Assembly: GCA_016717225.1 (NCBI GenBank)
Contig: JADKGB010000013.1
Location: 45,378 to 109,377 of the forward strand
DNA: 64,000 nt
Reading direction: 5' to 3'
Source: Flavobacteriales bacterium
GTDB lineage: Bacteria > Bacteroidota > Bacteroidia > Flavobacteriales_F > PHOS-HE28
The notes beneath the pieces were generated by a model that worked only from the letters and a program-made list of their open reading frames with translations, was not told the origin of the DNA and ran no database searches. Positions 53,625-63,230 of the stretch are shown here, piece after piece. Each line of letters starts with the position of its first letter. Positions within the stretch are counted from its first letter, which is position 1. A program made the position numbers and the translations under genes.

Positions 53625-54878
53625 TCACGCGCAGTTCAATTCGATCACCGTTATTTCAGGAGGCATGCCTACGCGCCCCGGAAAACCGATGAATCCGAAG
53701 CCGCGGTTCACGTAGAGGTTCATTCCATCGTGTTCATACAGGCCGGCCCAGTGCTTGTAGATCCATTGCGCCGGGCTGTAGGTCTGGCCAGCGATGGTGA
53801 TCCCGAATTGTGCGCCATGCGTATGTCCGCTCAACGTAAGATCTATCCGCTCCTCCCAAACCTGTGCTTCCCAGTGACTGGGATCGTGGCTCATCAACAA
53901 GCGGAACTGTGACTTGTCACTGCCAGCAACCGCCTTTTTCAGATCACCGTATTGTTGAAAACGACTTCCCCAATTCTGCACGCCGATCATGGTGAATTGT
54001 TCCCCGTCCTTTTCGATCGACAAGTGTTCATCCAACATCAGCCGGAAACCCAGCGTTCGGTGGTGCCCCTTCAGGCGTTCCAAATTCGCCCGTTTCGCCC
54101 CGGCGTCAGGCCAACTGGCGTAATCGCTATAATCGTGGTTGCCGAGGATGGAGTATTTACCCAGTCGTGCGTTCAATCCTTTCAGTGCGTCCAGCCACGG
54201 TTCGGCTTCTTCGCTGTAATCATTGACCAGGTCGCCGGTGAAGAGAATGAGGTCCGGATCCTGCTCATTGATCAGGTCGATACCTCGCTGCACAATGTCG
54301 CTGCTGACCGGAAAACTGCCCAGGTGCATATCGCTGATCTGCACGATCCGAAGCCCGTTGAAACTCTTCGGCAGTTTTGATGAGGTGATGATCTCGCGCT
54401 GAACATGGAAGTTCCGTCGACCCTTGGTGATCCCGTAAAGCACGGCTCCGAAAGGGATCGCGGCTAGCGCGAGACCTACTTGGGAAACGAACCGAAGCCG
54501 ACTGATCTTGTCGCTTTCCTCGGCGCCCCCTCCGGGAGCCATTCGGCACCACAACCAGCGCAATCCCTGCAATACATCTTCCATCCCATGGAATATGACA
54601 ACCACCAGCTTGGGCAATAGGAAGAGCATGAACAGCGCCGCCAGTGAGAAAACGAAAGAGTAGTTACGATTCGCCCTTAGCTCCTGAATGCTGATGCTCA
54701 CCCAAACCAGCAAGGCGAACATGCCAATGCTTTCTGCCCAGTATACCCAGCGCACCCAGCGTCGGGTTAGCACGGATGAGTTCCCCAAAGCGGTACTGAT
54801 CCCCTTCCATGCGTATAGGTCGATGATCACTAGAAAGCCGAGGAAGAGAGCGAAACCGAACAATGCGCGTGAGGTCAT
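53625..54878 (-). CDS. Membrane-anchored metallophosphoesterase (YkuE-like)
   Basis: A 417-residue protein. The N-terminal part has about four TM segments (MTSRALFGFALFLGFLVIID, WVYWAESIGMFALLVWVSIS, VFSLAALFMLFLLPKLVVVI and one near residue 140). The phosphoesterase domain then shows the five metal motifs in order: QISDMHLGSF, LILFTGDLVNDY, YSILGNHDYSDY, RLLMSHDPSHWE and LTLSGHTHGAQFG. This order matches calcineurin-like phosphoesterases of the YkuE/YaeI group, which act on phospholipid or sugar-phosphate bonds outside the membrane. The substrate is unknown. It is convergent with the HMG-CoA-lyase-like gene, whose stop it meets directly. Confidence 0.92.
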   Translation of the reverse strand: MTSRALFGFALFLGFLVIIDLYAWKGISTALGNSSVLTRRWVRWVYWAESIGMFALLVWVSISIQELRANRNYSFVFSLAALFMLFLLPKLVVVIFHGMEDVLQGLRWLWCRMAPGGGAEESDKISRLRFVSQVGLALAAIPFGAVLYGITKGRRNFHVQREIITSSKLPKSFNGLRIVQISDMHLGSFPVSSDIVQRGIDLINEQDPDLILFTGDLVNDYSEEAEPWLDALKGLNARLGKYSILGNHDYSDYASWPDAGAKRANLERLKGHHRTLGFRLMLDEHLSIEKDGEQFTMIGVQNWGSRFQQYGDLKKAVAGSDKSQFRLLMSHDPSHWEAQVWEERIDLTLSGHTHGAQFGITIAGQTYSPAQWIYKHWAGLYEHDGMNLYVNRGFGFIGFPGRVGMPPEITVIELNCA

Positions 54879-54944
54879 GGGGCAAAGGTGAGGGTAGCAG
54901 CTCCTGAATCTTGTTGGACCCGCATCGTTATTGTTTCCTCCAAT

Positions 54945-56552
54945 TCAAGACCTGGGAATAGCTACTCGCGCATTCGGTCGCTGGTAAAACTCACTCCAGG
55001 CATTCCCGCATTCAAACCTCTTGACCAGGATGAATCCCAAATTCTCCCGTTGCTCGTAATCTTCTCCAGGTGTGGCGTTCGTGAATATCGCAAAAGCCGT
55101 TGATGGAGTAATAGAAAGACTGACAGAGCTGAATCGCTCCGATGTTGAACGATATCCAGCTTCCGGGTCGTTCATATAAACCTGCTCCATAAAGGACGTG
55201 CAGATCGGTTCTTTGTACAAACCATGTGTTTCGCAGAATCCGATGACCTGTTTCTCAACTGAGATCGCATCTGAATAACTCAGCGTGGTATCCCTGATCA
55301 ACTCATGCCTTCCGACGTTGAAAAGAAGACCAAAAAAGACGAGACCGGCAAAAACCGGGAAAAGCAGATGATGATGGTCTTTGAGCACTGTCTCCATGAT
55401 CAACATGATCCCGAGGGCTACGAAGGGGATCAAACAGACCAGATACCTGTCGGTAAAAAAATTCAACGCGGAGAAGCCAAGGAAACCGACGGTAAAAATG
55501 AATGCGATCGACGCAACCTCAGCAATATTCTTGGCGCGCTCTCGCAGGGATCGAAAGAAGAACCAGAAGATTATAGCGATACAGACCAGGATCGCCGGTA
55601 CCGTCCAAGGCAATGAAAATTCCCATTTGCCAAAAAGGATCTTTCCAATAGACACATACAATGCGATCACGAGCAGAGACAACCAACGATTCCACCATCG
55701 CCATGCAACTGGTGCCAGAAAAGCGAAGGCATATGTAGCGATCACTTGCCCTTGTTGTTCGAAAATGTCGACATAGCCAAGCTTGATCTTGTAGATAACG
55801 TCAAGTGGCTCCCATGTGATCATGTCCACATGGGCCGGGTAAAAAAACCAACCCAACGCGACCTTCTGGTACACGAAGTAGAACGAAGCTATTAGGACAG
55901 GTAAAGGGATAATGAACAACCAGCGCCCCTCCAAAGAGCCCGGCTGGACCACGCCCCGATCCAGGCAGCAATAGACCTGCCAGCAGAGCAAGGAAAGGAT
56001 AAGTACGATCGCGGACTCTTTCGTCATTAAGGCGCAAACCGCCACGATGACAAAGAGAACTGGCTTTCGTGCGGAATAGAAATAGACGCTCAGCACGCAA
56101 AAAAAGGCCAGCATTACTTCGGGTAACAAAATGCCACTTTGTGCAAGGAACATTTCGTTCGCCGCTATCATAAGCACCGCTCCTATTCCAACTTGCTTTG
56201 TTCCTAGTCGCACAGCTAACAGGTAGGAAACGATCAACAAACCGATGGAGATCCCCAACGCGAACGCGTGAAGACTTGTCCTTGAAGACCCGAAAACGTT
56301 GATCCAGATGCTACAGAGGAAGTGGAACAAAAGCGGGTGGCCTCTGGTCAGGTCTGGTGTGATCGTATCGGGGAGCAACCCTGGGCCAACATGGTGCATG
56401 GCTTTAATGGCGGGAGCGTAAACCCAGGCTTCATCCCAGAAGAAAGGCATATCGAGGTATGGGATCTTGAAAGCAACGAAAACCCCTATGATCGCTATTA
56501 GCGCAGCCAGGTACGGGTCCAGCCAAGACTTGCCCAATTCCATTGTTGGCAT
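54945..56552 (-). CDS. GT39-family (ArnT/PMT-like) membrane glycosyltransferase
   Basis: A 535-residue inner-membrane GT-C protein. The first loop carries FFWDEAWVYAPAIKAM with the metal-binding D-E pair, followed by TPDLTRGHPLLFHFLCSIW, as in polyprenyl-phosphate-dependent sugar transferases. About ten to twelve TM segments follow (for example LLIVSYLLAVRLGTKQVG, VMLAFFCVLSVYFYSAR, YLVCLIPFVALGIMLIMETV). A small C-terminal soluble part ends RPNARVAIPRS. It is the second GT39-like gene in the window; the two are not close in sequence. It stands alone on the minus strand between the phosphoesterase and a divergent T9SS gene. Confidence 0.88.
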   Translation of the reverse strand: MPTMELGKSWLDPYLAALIAIIGVFVAFKIPYLDMPFFWDEAWVYAPAIKAMHHVGPGLLPDTITPDLTRGHPLLFHFLCSIWINVFGSSRTSLHAFALGISIGLLIVSYLLAVRLGTKQVGIGAVLMIAANEMFLAQSGILLPEVMLAFFCVLSVYFYSARKPVLFVIVAVCALMTKESAIVLILSLLCWQVYCCLDRGVVQPGSLEGRWLFIIPLPVLIASFYFVYQKVALGWFFYPAHVDMITWEPLDVIYKIKLGYVDIFEQQGQVIATYAFAFLAPVAWRWWNRWLSLLVIALYVSIGKILFGKWEFSLPWTVPAILVCIAIIFWFFFRSLRERAKNIAEVASIAFIFTVGFLGFSALNFFTDRYLVCLIPFVALGIMLIMETVLKDHHHLLFPVFAGLVFFGLLFNVGRHELIRDTTLSYSDAISVEKQVIGFCETHGLYKEPICTSFMEQVYMNDPEAGYRSTSERFSSVSLSITPSTAFAIFTNATPGEDYEQRENLGFILVKRFECGNAWSEFYQRPNARVAIPRS

Positions 56553-56752
56553 CAGTCGGCACCCAGGATCGACATGGTAACCAACGAACAGATATCTGAT
56601 GGAGTATCGCCGTAGCTCATCGTGCTATGATCTGAAGGCGTGAAATAGCACATGTCACAAGTACCAACTCAATTCCGCGAATGTAAATGCCACTTCAAGA
56701 ATTCGGGACATCTGCTCAGCGCAATTGCTTCATAACCTTGCGCTGAAGTACC

Positions 56753-56772
56753 TGTGTATATTGTCATACACA
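56753..56772. promoter_or_regulatory. Inverted repeat upstream of T9SS cargo gene
   Basis: TGTGTAT (56753-56759) and ATACACA (56766-56772) form a perfect 7-bp inverted repeat with a 6-base spacer, 16 bases before the ATG at 56789. A TAGCTTCG box (56773-56780) abuts it. It could be an operator. Confidence 0.35.
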
Positions 56773-56788
56773 TAGCTTCGTCACCAAT

Positions 56789-58252
56789 ATGTTCCGACCG
56801 CCGATCAAGTCCCTGATCTTTGCATTCGTATGGTTGTTCGGCGATCTGTCTACTTCTGCCTCTGGCCACATAACGTGGCGCCGGACTTACGGCGGTTTTG
56901 GTTCCGACGTTGGTGCCAGTGTGCGCCAAACCAGTGATGGAGGATATATAGTTGCGGGGTCGACAGGCAGTTTTGGCAATGGTTCGGGCGATATCTATGT
57001 GATCCGCCTGGACCAATTCGGCGAACCGATATGGTCCAAGACCTATGGTGGTATTGGAGTGGAACAGGGTGTGGCCTGTCGCGAACTTCCAGATGGCTTT
57101 ATTATCGCTGGGTCCACGGCTACTGGCACCAATGGCGGTTATGATATGACATTGATCCGCACTGACCAGGTAGGCGTACCCTTGTGGGAGAAGAATTATG
57201 GCACCGAGGCTTGGGATCTGTGCAGATCACTTATCGTGGTTCCCGATGGTTTCGTGCTAGGAGGGCTGAGCTATGGTTCGGGCTACTCCAATGGTGCGGC
57301 TTATTTGGTTCGAACTGATCTGAATGGTGATACTCTTTGGACAAGAACGTTAGGGAGCTCGATGGGAACTGTATGTAATGGACTTGCTGCGACTGCGGAT
57401 GCAGGCATATTAATAGCCGGAAGTAGCGAGTCCTCGAACGGTTTTGACGATGGATTTATCGCCAGGTGCGATCTTGCAGGTAACGTAGAATGGACCAACA
57501 CAATAGGTGGTGATAGTCTCGACTCGTTTTCAAGTATTGTTGGATCTCCGGCGGGTGGGTATGTTGCGATAGGTGTTACCAACAGCTTTGATGTTACTCA
57601 ACAGATATACCTCGTGGGTACAACTGACCTTGGACAATTGAACTGGTTCCATCTCATTGGTAACTCTGCTGATGCTGGTGCTTCTGAGATCAGGGGGGAT
57701 CACGGAGGTGGTTTCGTATTCACCGGCTATAACACATTGAACCTTGGGGAGCGCGATATGATCTTTACTGTTACTGACGTAGATGGTTTCTTTCAGTATG
57801 GGTATAACTATGGGAATGGCCAGCCTGCGGACGGTTACTCGATAGATACAACGATGGATGGAGGCTATGTGATCGCTGGTTGGTCCGAAGATTATGGTCC
57901 GGGCTTCAGATCTGTTTATGTGGTCAAGACGGATACAATTGGCCAGACCGGTAGCTTGGATGTTGATGTTTATCTGGATCCCACCAACCTCCAAGAGGTG
58001 TCGGTGAGATCATCTGCATCAATTTTCCCCAACCCGACCAATTACACGCGCCAGATCCGGATCGCTGGGGTTCCTTCCGCACTCTGTATTGTGGCTAATG
58101 CATACGACCTCGCTGGTCGCATCGTGCGCAGTTGGTCTCTTGCTGCAGGTGAAAGAGAGATCGGCTTGTTGGACATGGCCCCAGGTTCTTATCAAATTGT
58201 TTTGACAAGCGATTCGAAAGTTTTACGGTCTATTCACCTCATCGTGCAATAA
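56789..58252 (+). CDS. Secreted propeller-like repeat protein with T9SS type A sorting domain
   Basis: A 487-residue surface or secreted protein. A signal peptide (SLIFAFVWLFGDLSTSASG) precedes about seven repeats of the form T-x-G-G-x-x-x-D-x-G-x-x-[IV]-x-x-x-x-D-G-G-[YF]-I-[IV]-A-G-x-[TS] (FGSDVGASVRQTSDGGYIVA, GGIGVEQGVACRELPDGFII). Such repeats are common in Bacteroidota secreted propellers. The last 80 residues are a T9SS C-terminal domain: SIFPNPTNYTRQIRIAG, AYDLAGRIVRSWSLAAGERE and DMAPGSYQIVLTSDSKVL. So it is exported by the type IX system across the outer membrane. The role is unknown; no adhesion motif is clear. Confidence 0.9.
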   Translation: MFRPPIKSLIFAFVWLFGDLSTSASGHITWRRTYGGFGSDVGASVRQTSDGGYIVAGSTGSFGNGSGDIYVIRLDQFGEPIWSKTYGGIGVEQGVACRELPDGFIIAGSTATGTNGGYDMTLIRTDQVGVPLWEKNYGTEAWDLCRSLIVVPDGFVLGGLSYGSGYSNGAAYLVRTDLNGDTLWTRTLGSSMGTVCNGLAATADAGILIAGSSESSNGFDDGFIARCDLAGNVEWTNTIGGDSLDSFSSIVGSPAGGYVAIGVTNSFDVTQQIYLVGTTDLGQLNWFHLIGNSADAGASEIRGDHGGGFVFTGYNTLNLGERDMIFTVTDVDGFFQYGYNYGNGQPADGYSIDTTMDGGYVIAGWSEDYGPGFRSVYVVKTDTIGQTGSLDVDVYLDPTNLQEVSVRSSASIFPNPTNYTRQIRIAGVPSALCIVANAYDLAGRIVRSWSLAAGEREIGLLDMAPGSYQIVLTSDSKVLRSIHLIVQ

Positions 58253-58454
58253 TCTCGGTAGGGTCTAGTGGGCTTGGCCAATGGAAGCACGGGCCTTCTC
58301 CAATGATCTTGGAATGCTGTGCCTCTTCGGTCGTTGGATCCGCACAAGTCGGTGTCGATGCCCCCTCACCCAAAAAGGTGAATTGTATTTCGAGCCAACC
58401 AAACAGCCTTATGTTCGTCTTCGGTAGGGAGAGATATCTTTCTGCGACGCGAGA

Positions 58455-59174
58455 ATGAACTTGGACCAAGAAGTCTTGCCATGGGTACTTCGGTTGCACG
58501 GAGCATCTGGTGCTCTGGCGTTGTTCGTTGCTCCAATGGCGATGTTCGTTTACAAAGGTGGCTTGTGGCACCGCCGCTGGGGAAAGATCTTCTTCTACAG
58601 CATGATCCTTGTTTGTGCTACGGCTATTATCATGGCTGTCGCTGTTCCACGGAATTTCTGGTTGGCATTGGTCGCTGTGTTCAGTTTTCATATGGTGGCC
58701 AGTGGATACCGTTCGCTGTATTTGAAGAAGTTGCATGAAGGCCTGAAGCCTGAAAGGCTGGACAAGTGGCTGCATGGTGTGGCGGGCGTTTTCAGCGGCG
58801 GCTTGCTCATCTGGGGGTTGTCGCATTTGTTCATGGGCGTTCGGAATACGCAAGCCATACTCTTTACGACATTCGGCTTTATAGGCATGGGCATGGTGGC
58901 CATGAACTTTGGAAAGTTCTTCAAACGAAAACACGACAAACGTGAGTGGTTTTTTGGCCACATCACTGGTATGCTGGGCGGCTACATTGCCACGGTAAGC
59001 GCGTTCAGTGCAGTGAATTTCGGCAATTGGTTCCCGTGGATGCCGGCATGGCTGGTGTGGCTTTGGCCAACGTTGATCGGCGCACCACTGATCGCGTTGT
59101 GGTCAACGTTCTACCGCAAGAAATTCGCAAAAGGCACCAGGATACGCGAAATGGCGGAGGTCAGGATCCGATAA
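58455..59174 (+). CDS. DUF2306-like integral membrane protein
   Basis: A 239-residue membrane protein with about seven TM segments. The first (WVLRLHGASGALALFVAPMA) and second (KIFFYSMILVCATAIIMAVA) surround the HGASG and GGLWHRRWGKIFFYSM motifs that are typical of DUF2306-like proteins. A third region (AVFSFHMVASGYRSLYLKKL) and the rest (GHITGMLGGYIATVSAFSAV) contain conserved His. These His may bind heme or metal, but this is unproven. The basic C-terminus (RKKFAKGTRIREMAEVRIR) faces the cytoplasm. A TATCTTTC box lies about 15-20 bases upstream of the ATG. The gene is not in an obvious operon. Confidence 0.7.
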   Translation: MNLDQEVLPWVLRLHGASGALALFVAPMAMFVYKGGLWHRRWGKIFFYSMILVCATAIIMAVAVPRNFWLALVAVFSFHMVASGYRSLYLKKLHEGLKPERLDKWLHGVAGVFSGGLLIWGLSHLFMGVRNTQAILFTTFGFIGMGMVAMNFGKFFKRKHDKREWFFGHITGMLGGYIATVSAFSAVNFGNWFPWMPAWLVWLWPTLIGAPLIALWSTFYRKKFAKGTRIREMAEVRIR

Positions 59175-59320
59175 GTCACTGATCCGAGCGCACGGCAGTT
59201 CCTTCACCCGGGATCACCCGTTCTGGATCGATCCGAAAGGACATTCCTTTCATGGCAGGATGCAGGTTCGGCGAACTTGACGGATCCTTCCGCATCTTCA
59301 CCGTCCCTTAATTCGAACCC

Positions 59321-62248
59321 ATGTCGAAACGCTTTCTCCTGATCAGCGGCCTTCTCCTTCTGGCTGCGCTTGCCTCCGCGCAAAAGGCCTACACCTACAC
59401 ATCCGTTCCAGGGGACCCACTGGAAGCGCGTATCTACACGCTGGACAATGGCCTGCAGGTGTGGTTGAGCCGCAACACCGATGCACCGCGTGTGCAGACG
59501 AACATTGCTGTGCGCGCAGGCAGCAAGAATGATCCCGCTGACGCCACGGGCCTGGCGCACTACCTCGAACACATGCTTTTCAAGGGCACCAGTAAGATCG
59601 CCACCACGGATTGGGCCAAGGAGAGCGCGGTGCTGAAGCAGATCAGTGATCTGTACGAACTGCGCCGCACCACAACGGATGAGGCCAAGCGTGACGCTAT
59701 CTACCATGTGATCGATAGCCTCAGTTCTGTGGCCGCAGCACTGGCTGTGCCGAACGAGTACGATAAGATGATCAAGAGCATCGGCGCTCGCGGCACCAAC
59801 GCCTATACCAGCACGGAGCGCACTGTCTACATCAACGATGTGCCGAGCGATGAACTCGAGAAGTGGATGATGATCGAGAGCGAGCGCATGCAGACCTGCG
59901 TGTTGCGCCTCTTCCACACCGAGTTGGAAACGGTATATGAGGAGTTCAACCGCGGCCAGGACAACGACGGACGGCAGGCCGCGCAGAAGTTGGACCAGTT
60001 GCTCTATCCCAACCACCCTTACGGAACCCAGACAACCATCGGCACTGGCGAGCACCTGAAGAACCCCAGTATGGTGAAGATCCACCAGTTCTTCGATAGT
60101 TGGTACAGGCCCAACAACATGGCCGTTATTCTCGCAGGTGATATCGATTACGACAAGACCATCGCCATGGTGGACACCCATTTCGGTAGTTGGGTGAAGA
60201 AGGATGTGCCCGGCTTCTCCTTCACGCCGGAGAAGCCCATCACCGGGCCCATCACCGCTGATGTCTATGGTCCAGACCGAGAATGGGTGAGCCTTGCCTG
60301 GCGATTCGGTGGTGTTAAAAGTGAAGATCCGATCATGGTCGAGCTCATTGCGGGTATCCTGAGCAATGGCAAGGCTGGTCTTATTGACCTCAACTTGCTA
60401 CAGAACCAACAGGTGCTCGACGCGAGCGCCTACGCCGGAGAGCAGACCGATTACAGCGAGTTCGGAATGCGGGTGGAGCCGCGCGAGGGCCAGTCCTTGG
60501 AAGAAGCGCGGGACCTTGTGCTTGGCCAGATCGAATTGTTGAAGCGGGGTCGGATCGATGACTGGTTGATCGAGGCTGTAGTGAACGATAACAAACAACA
60601 GCAGACCCGCTTCTGGAACGAGAACAACAGCATGCGCGCTTCCGCCATGACCGAGAGTTTCATCCTGCGCAAAGACTGGAAAAGCATGGTGGACCATTAC
60701 GACCGTATGGGAAAGATCACCAAGGAACAAGTGGTGGCCTTCGCCACGAAATGGCTCGGTAATAACTACGTATGCGTGTTGAAGCGCACCGGCGAGAACA
60801 AAGAAGCGCACAAGGTGACCAAGCCCAAGATCACCGCCATCGACATCAAGCGTGATGGGAAGAGCGCTTGGCGCGCCGAATGGGAGAAAACATCCAGCGC
60901 CACGATGACCCCGGAGTTCGTGGACTTCAAGACCGCCATCGTGCGAAAGCCCTTGGCCAGTGGTGTCGAACTCGCCTGCGTGAAGAACCCCACCAACGAC
61001 CTCTTCAGCCTGCGTTACATCCTGGACATGGGTACTAACAACGATCGCGAACTGAAGGTGGCGATCGAGTACCTCAACTACCTCGGAACGGACAAGTACA
61101 CCCCGGTGGACCTGAAGAAAGAACTGTTCAAGCTCGGATTGAGCATTGATGTCTTCGCCAGTGACGACCGCTCCTATGTAACCCTCAGCGGCCTGGAAAA
61201 AAATCTTGAAAAGGGCATTGAACTCCTGGAGCATGTGCTCGCGAGCGCCCAGCCCAACGAGACCGCACTGCCCGGACTGGTCGCCGATATCCGCAAGAAC
61301 CGCCAAGACCAATTGAAGAACAAAGGTGCGCTGCTCAACAGCGGCCTTGTGAGCTACGCCAAGTACGGGCCCTTATCGCCCGCTAACGACATCCTGTCCA
61401 ATGAGCAGCTCGCAGGACTAAAAGCTCAAGCGCTCGTGGACCGCATCCACGCGCTCACGGGCTATAAGCACAAGGTGTTCTACTACGGCAGGAAAGGTGC
61501 CGATGAGATCGCCGCATTGGTGGCGAAGTACCACAAGACGCCCGCAGCGTTGAAGGACTATCCCGCTGAGCGGAAGTATCCGGAGCTGCCCACCACGGCC
61601 AACAGCGTGCTCTTCGCCGAGTACGACATGGTGCAGACGGAGATGGTGCTGAGCAGCAAGGCCGGTCCGTTCGATGTGGAGAAACTACCCTACGCATCAC
61701 TCTTCAACGAATACTTCGGTAGCGGTCTCAGTAGTATCGTTTTCCAGGAGATCCGCGAAGCGAAGGCCTTGGCATACGGTGCGAGCGCCAGTTGGCACCA
61801 GCCCCTGTGGAAGAAGGAGGACGCCCCACTATGTCCGCGCGTTCATTGGCACTCAGGCCGACAAGCTGCCCGACGCGATCGACGCCATGCTGAAGCTCAT
61901 GAACGACATGCCCATGGCAGAGGCCCAGTTCGAAGGTGCCAAGACCAGCGCATTGAAGGCGATCGCCAGCACACGCATTACCAAAGAAAACATCTATTGG
62001 CAGTGGACGCCGCACAACGTCGTGGTCTCGACTACGATGTGCGCAAGAACAACTACGAGCGCATCCTGACGCATCACACTGCAGGACATGAAGACTTTCT
62101 TCGACAAGGAGATCGAGGGAAGCCATACACCTATTGCGCGATCGGCAAGGAGAGCGGTATGAACATGCAGGCGCTTGAGAAGCTCGGACCCGTGCGCAAG
62201 CTGACCAAGAAGGAGCTTTTCGATACGACGAGGAAAAGTGATGAGTAG
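59321..62248 (+). CDS. M16-family metallopeptidase, two-domain (frameshifts near 3' end)
   Basis: Zinc peptidase of about 975 residues, exported by the signal peptide MSKRFLLISGLLLLAALASA. The inverted zinc motif is H80-Y-L-E83-H84 (HYLEHMLFKG), followed by TNAYTSTERTVYINDVPSDE and the distal Glu region (ETVYEEFNRGQDNDGR). A second, inactive M16 domain occupies the C-terminal half (ELACVKNPTNDLFSLRYILD onward). Single-base shifts near 61825, 62005, 62071 and 62119 distort residues after about 835; the correct text includes HYVRAFIGTQADKLPDAIDA, RGLDYDVRKNNYERIL and LQDMKTFFDKEIEG. The frame still reaches the normal end. It probably degrades peptides in the periplasm. Confidence 0.93.
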   Translation: MSKRFLLISGLLLLAALASAQKAYTYTSVPGDPLEARIYTLDNGLQVWLSRNTDAPRVQTNIAVRAGSKNDPADATGLAHYLEHMLFKGTSKIATTDWAKESAVLKQISDLYELRRTTTDEAKRDAIYHVIDSLSSVAAALAVPNEYDKMIKSIGARGTNAYTSTERTVYINDVPSDELEKWMMIESERMQTCVLRLFHTELETVYEEFNRGQDNDGRQAAQKLDQLLYPNHPYGTQTTIGTGEHLKNPSMVKIHQFFDSWYRPNNMAVILAGDIDYDKTIAMVDTHFGSWVKKDVPGFSFTPEKPITGPITADVYGPDREWVSLAWRFGGVKSEDPIMVELIAGILSNGKAGLIDLNLLQNQQVLDASAYAGEQTDYSEFGMRVEPREGQSLEEARDLVLGQIELLKRGRIDDWLIEAVVNDNKQQQTRFWNENNSMRASAMTESFILRKDWKSMVDHYDRMGKITKEQVVAFATKWLGNNYVCVLKRTGENKEAHKVTKPKITAIDIKRDGKSAWRAEWEKTSSATMTPEFVDFKTAIVRKPLASGVELACVKNPTNDLFSLRYILDMGTNNDRELKVAIEYLNYLGTDKYTPVDLKKELFKLGLSIDVFASDDRSYVTLSGLEKNLEKGIELLEHVLASAQPNETALPGLVADIRKNRQDQLKNKGALLNSGLVSYAKYGPLSPANDILSNEQLAGLKAQALVDRIHALTGYKHKVFYYGRKGADEIAALVAKYHKTPAALKDYPAERKYPELPTTANSVLFAEYDMVQTEMVLSSKAGPFDVEKLPYASLFNEYFGSGLSSIVFQEIREAKALAYGASASWHQPLWKKEDAPLCPRVHWHSGRQAARRDRRHAEAHERHAHGRGPVRRCQDQRIEGDRQHTHYQRKHLLAVDAAQRRGLDYDVRKNNYERILTHHTAGHEDFLRQGDRGKPYTYCAIGKESGMNMQALEKLGPVRKLTKKELFDTTRKSDE

Positions 62249-62305
62249 TGATTGGCGAGTGGCGAGTGCTGCTTCCAACATGCAGCACTCGCCACTCGCC
62301 AATCA
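62249..62305. repeat. 24-bp perfect inverted repeat (hairpin)
   Basis: tgattggcgagtggcgagtg-ctgc (62249-62272) pairs with its exact complement at 62282-62305, with a 9-base loop. It begins at the stop of the M16 gene. There is no T-run. The internally repeated gcgagtggcgag unit suggests an interspersed repeat family; its strand of action is unclear. Confidence 0.75.
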
Positions 62306-62320
62306 TCACTCGCTACTCCC

Positions 62321-63185
62321 ATGAAACAATGCGTTTTCTCGGTTGATGTGGAGGATTGGTTCCACATTCTGGACCTGCCGAACACACCAAAACTCGGTGA
62401 ATGGCCGGCCCTGCATAGCGATGTTGTGAAGAACACGCGGCGGATGCTCGCGCATCTTCCGACAGCATGATTGAAGTGCACACTTTTCTTCCTCGCTTGG
62501 GTCGCTGAGCGTTGGCCCGACCTGGTCCGCGAAGCCATCGATGATGGCCACGAGATCGCCAGCCACGGTTATGCGCATGAACTGGTTCTACACAATTTCG
62601 AAGAACGCTTCTACGACGATATACGCAAAGGCAAGCACATCATTGAAAAGGCAGGTGGGGTGGAGGTGAAGGGCTACTGCTGTCCTGGTTTCAGCGTTAC
62701 GCTGGAGACGCCTTGGTCTTTTCGGAACGCGTGCGGCAGGCTGGCTATGTCTACGATAGCAGCGTCTTTCCAGGGAGCCGCAGCCACGGAGGGCTTCCGA
62801 ACGCCAATCCCGATCCACATGTGTTGACTACTGCATACGGGGACTTGGTTGAATTCCCGATATCCTTGGTCAATACGTTCGGTAAACAGATGTACTTTTT
62901 CCGGTGCAGGTTACTTGCGTTTTTTCCTTATTGGCTGATGAAGGAAAGGTCCAAACAGTGATCATGAGAAGAGGTTACCTGTTTTCTCTCCACCCGCGCG
63001 ATCGATCCAGGACAGATGAGGCTTCCATGAGTGCGAAGAGGAATTGCATGCTACGTGGATTGAAGTCCACCGAACTGAAAATGCATCGGCTCTTCAATGA
63101 TTTCCAGTTCACGACATTCGCGGAGTTGTTGCCAACCTTAACGAGCAGAAGGGTTAGGAAGTTGGTGGGCTGGTCCATGATGTGA
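62321..63185 (+). CDS. Polysaccharide deacetylase, DUF3473 type (multiple frameshifts)
   Basis: A NodB-like deacetylase of about 285 residues removing acetyl groups from surface polysaccharide. The start MKQCVFSVDVEDWFHILDL has the D-V-E-D-W motif of the family. The catalytic region continues after a break at the TGA at 62468-62470 with LFFLAWVAERWPDLVREAID and HEIASHGYAHELV (metal His pair). Further shifts near 62695, 62915 and 62940-62960 lead to RVRQAGYVYDSSVFPGSR, PHVLTTAYGDLVEFPISLV and the DUF3473 tail, FSLHPRD and KMHRLFNDFQFTTFAEL. All the parts of an intact protein are present in order, so the breaks are probably sequencing error. Confidence 0.82.
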
Positions 63186-63230
63186 CTATCGAACTTTCTA
63201 ACTCTGCAACTCTACAACTGCATTTTAGAA

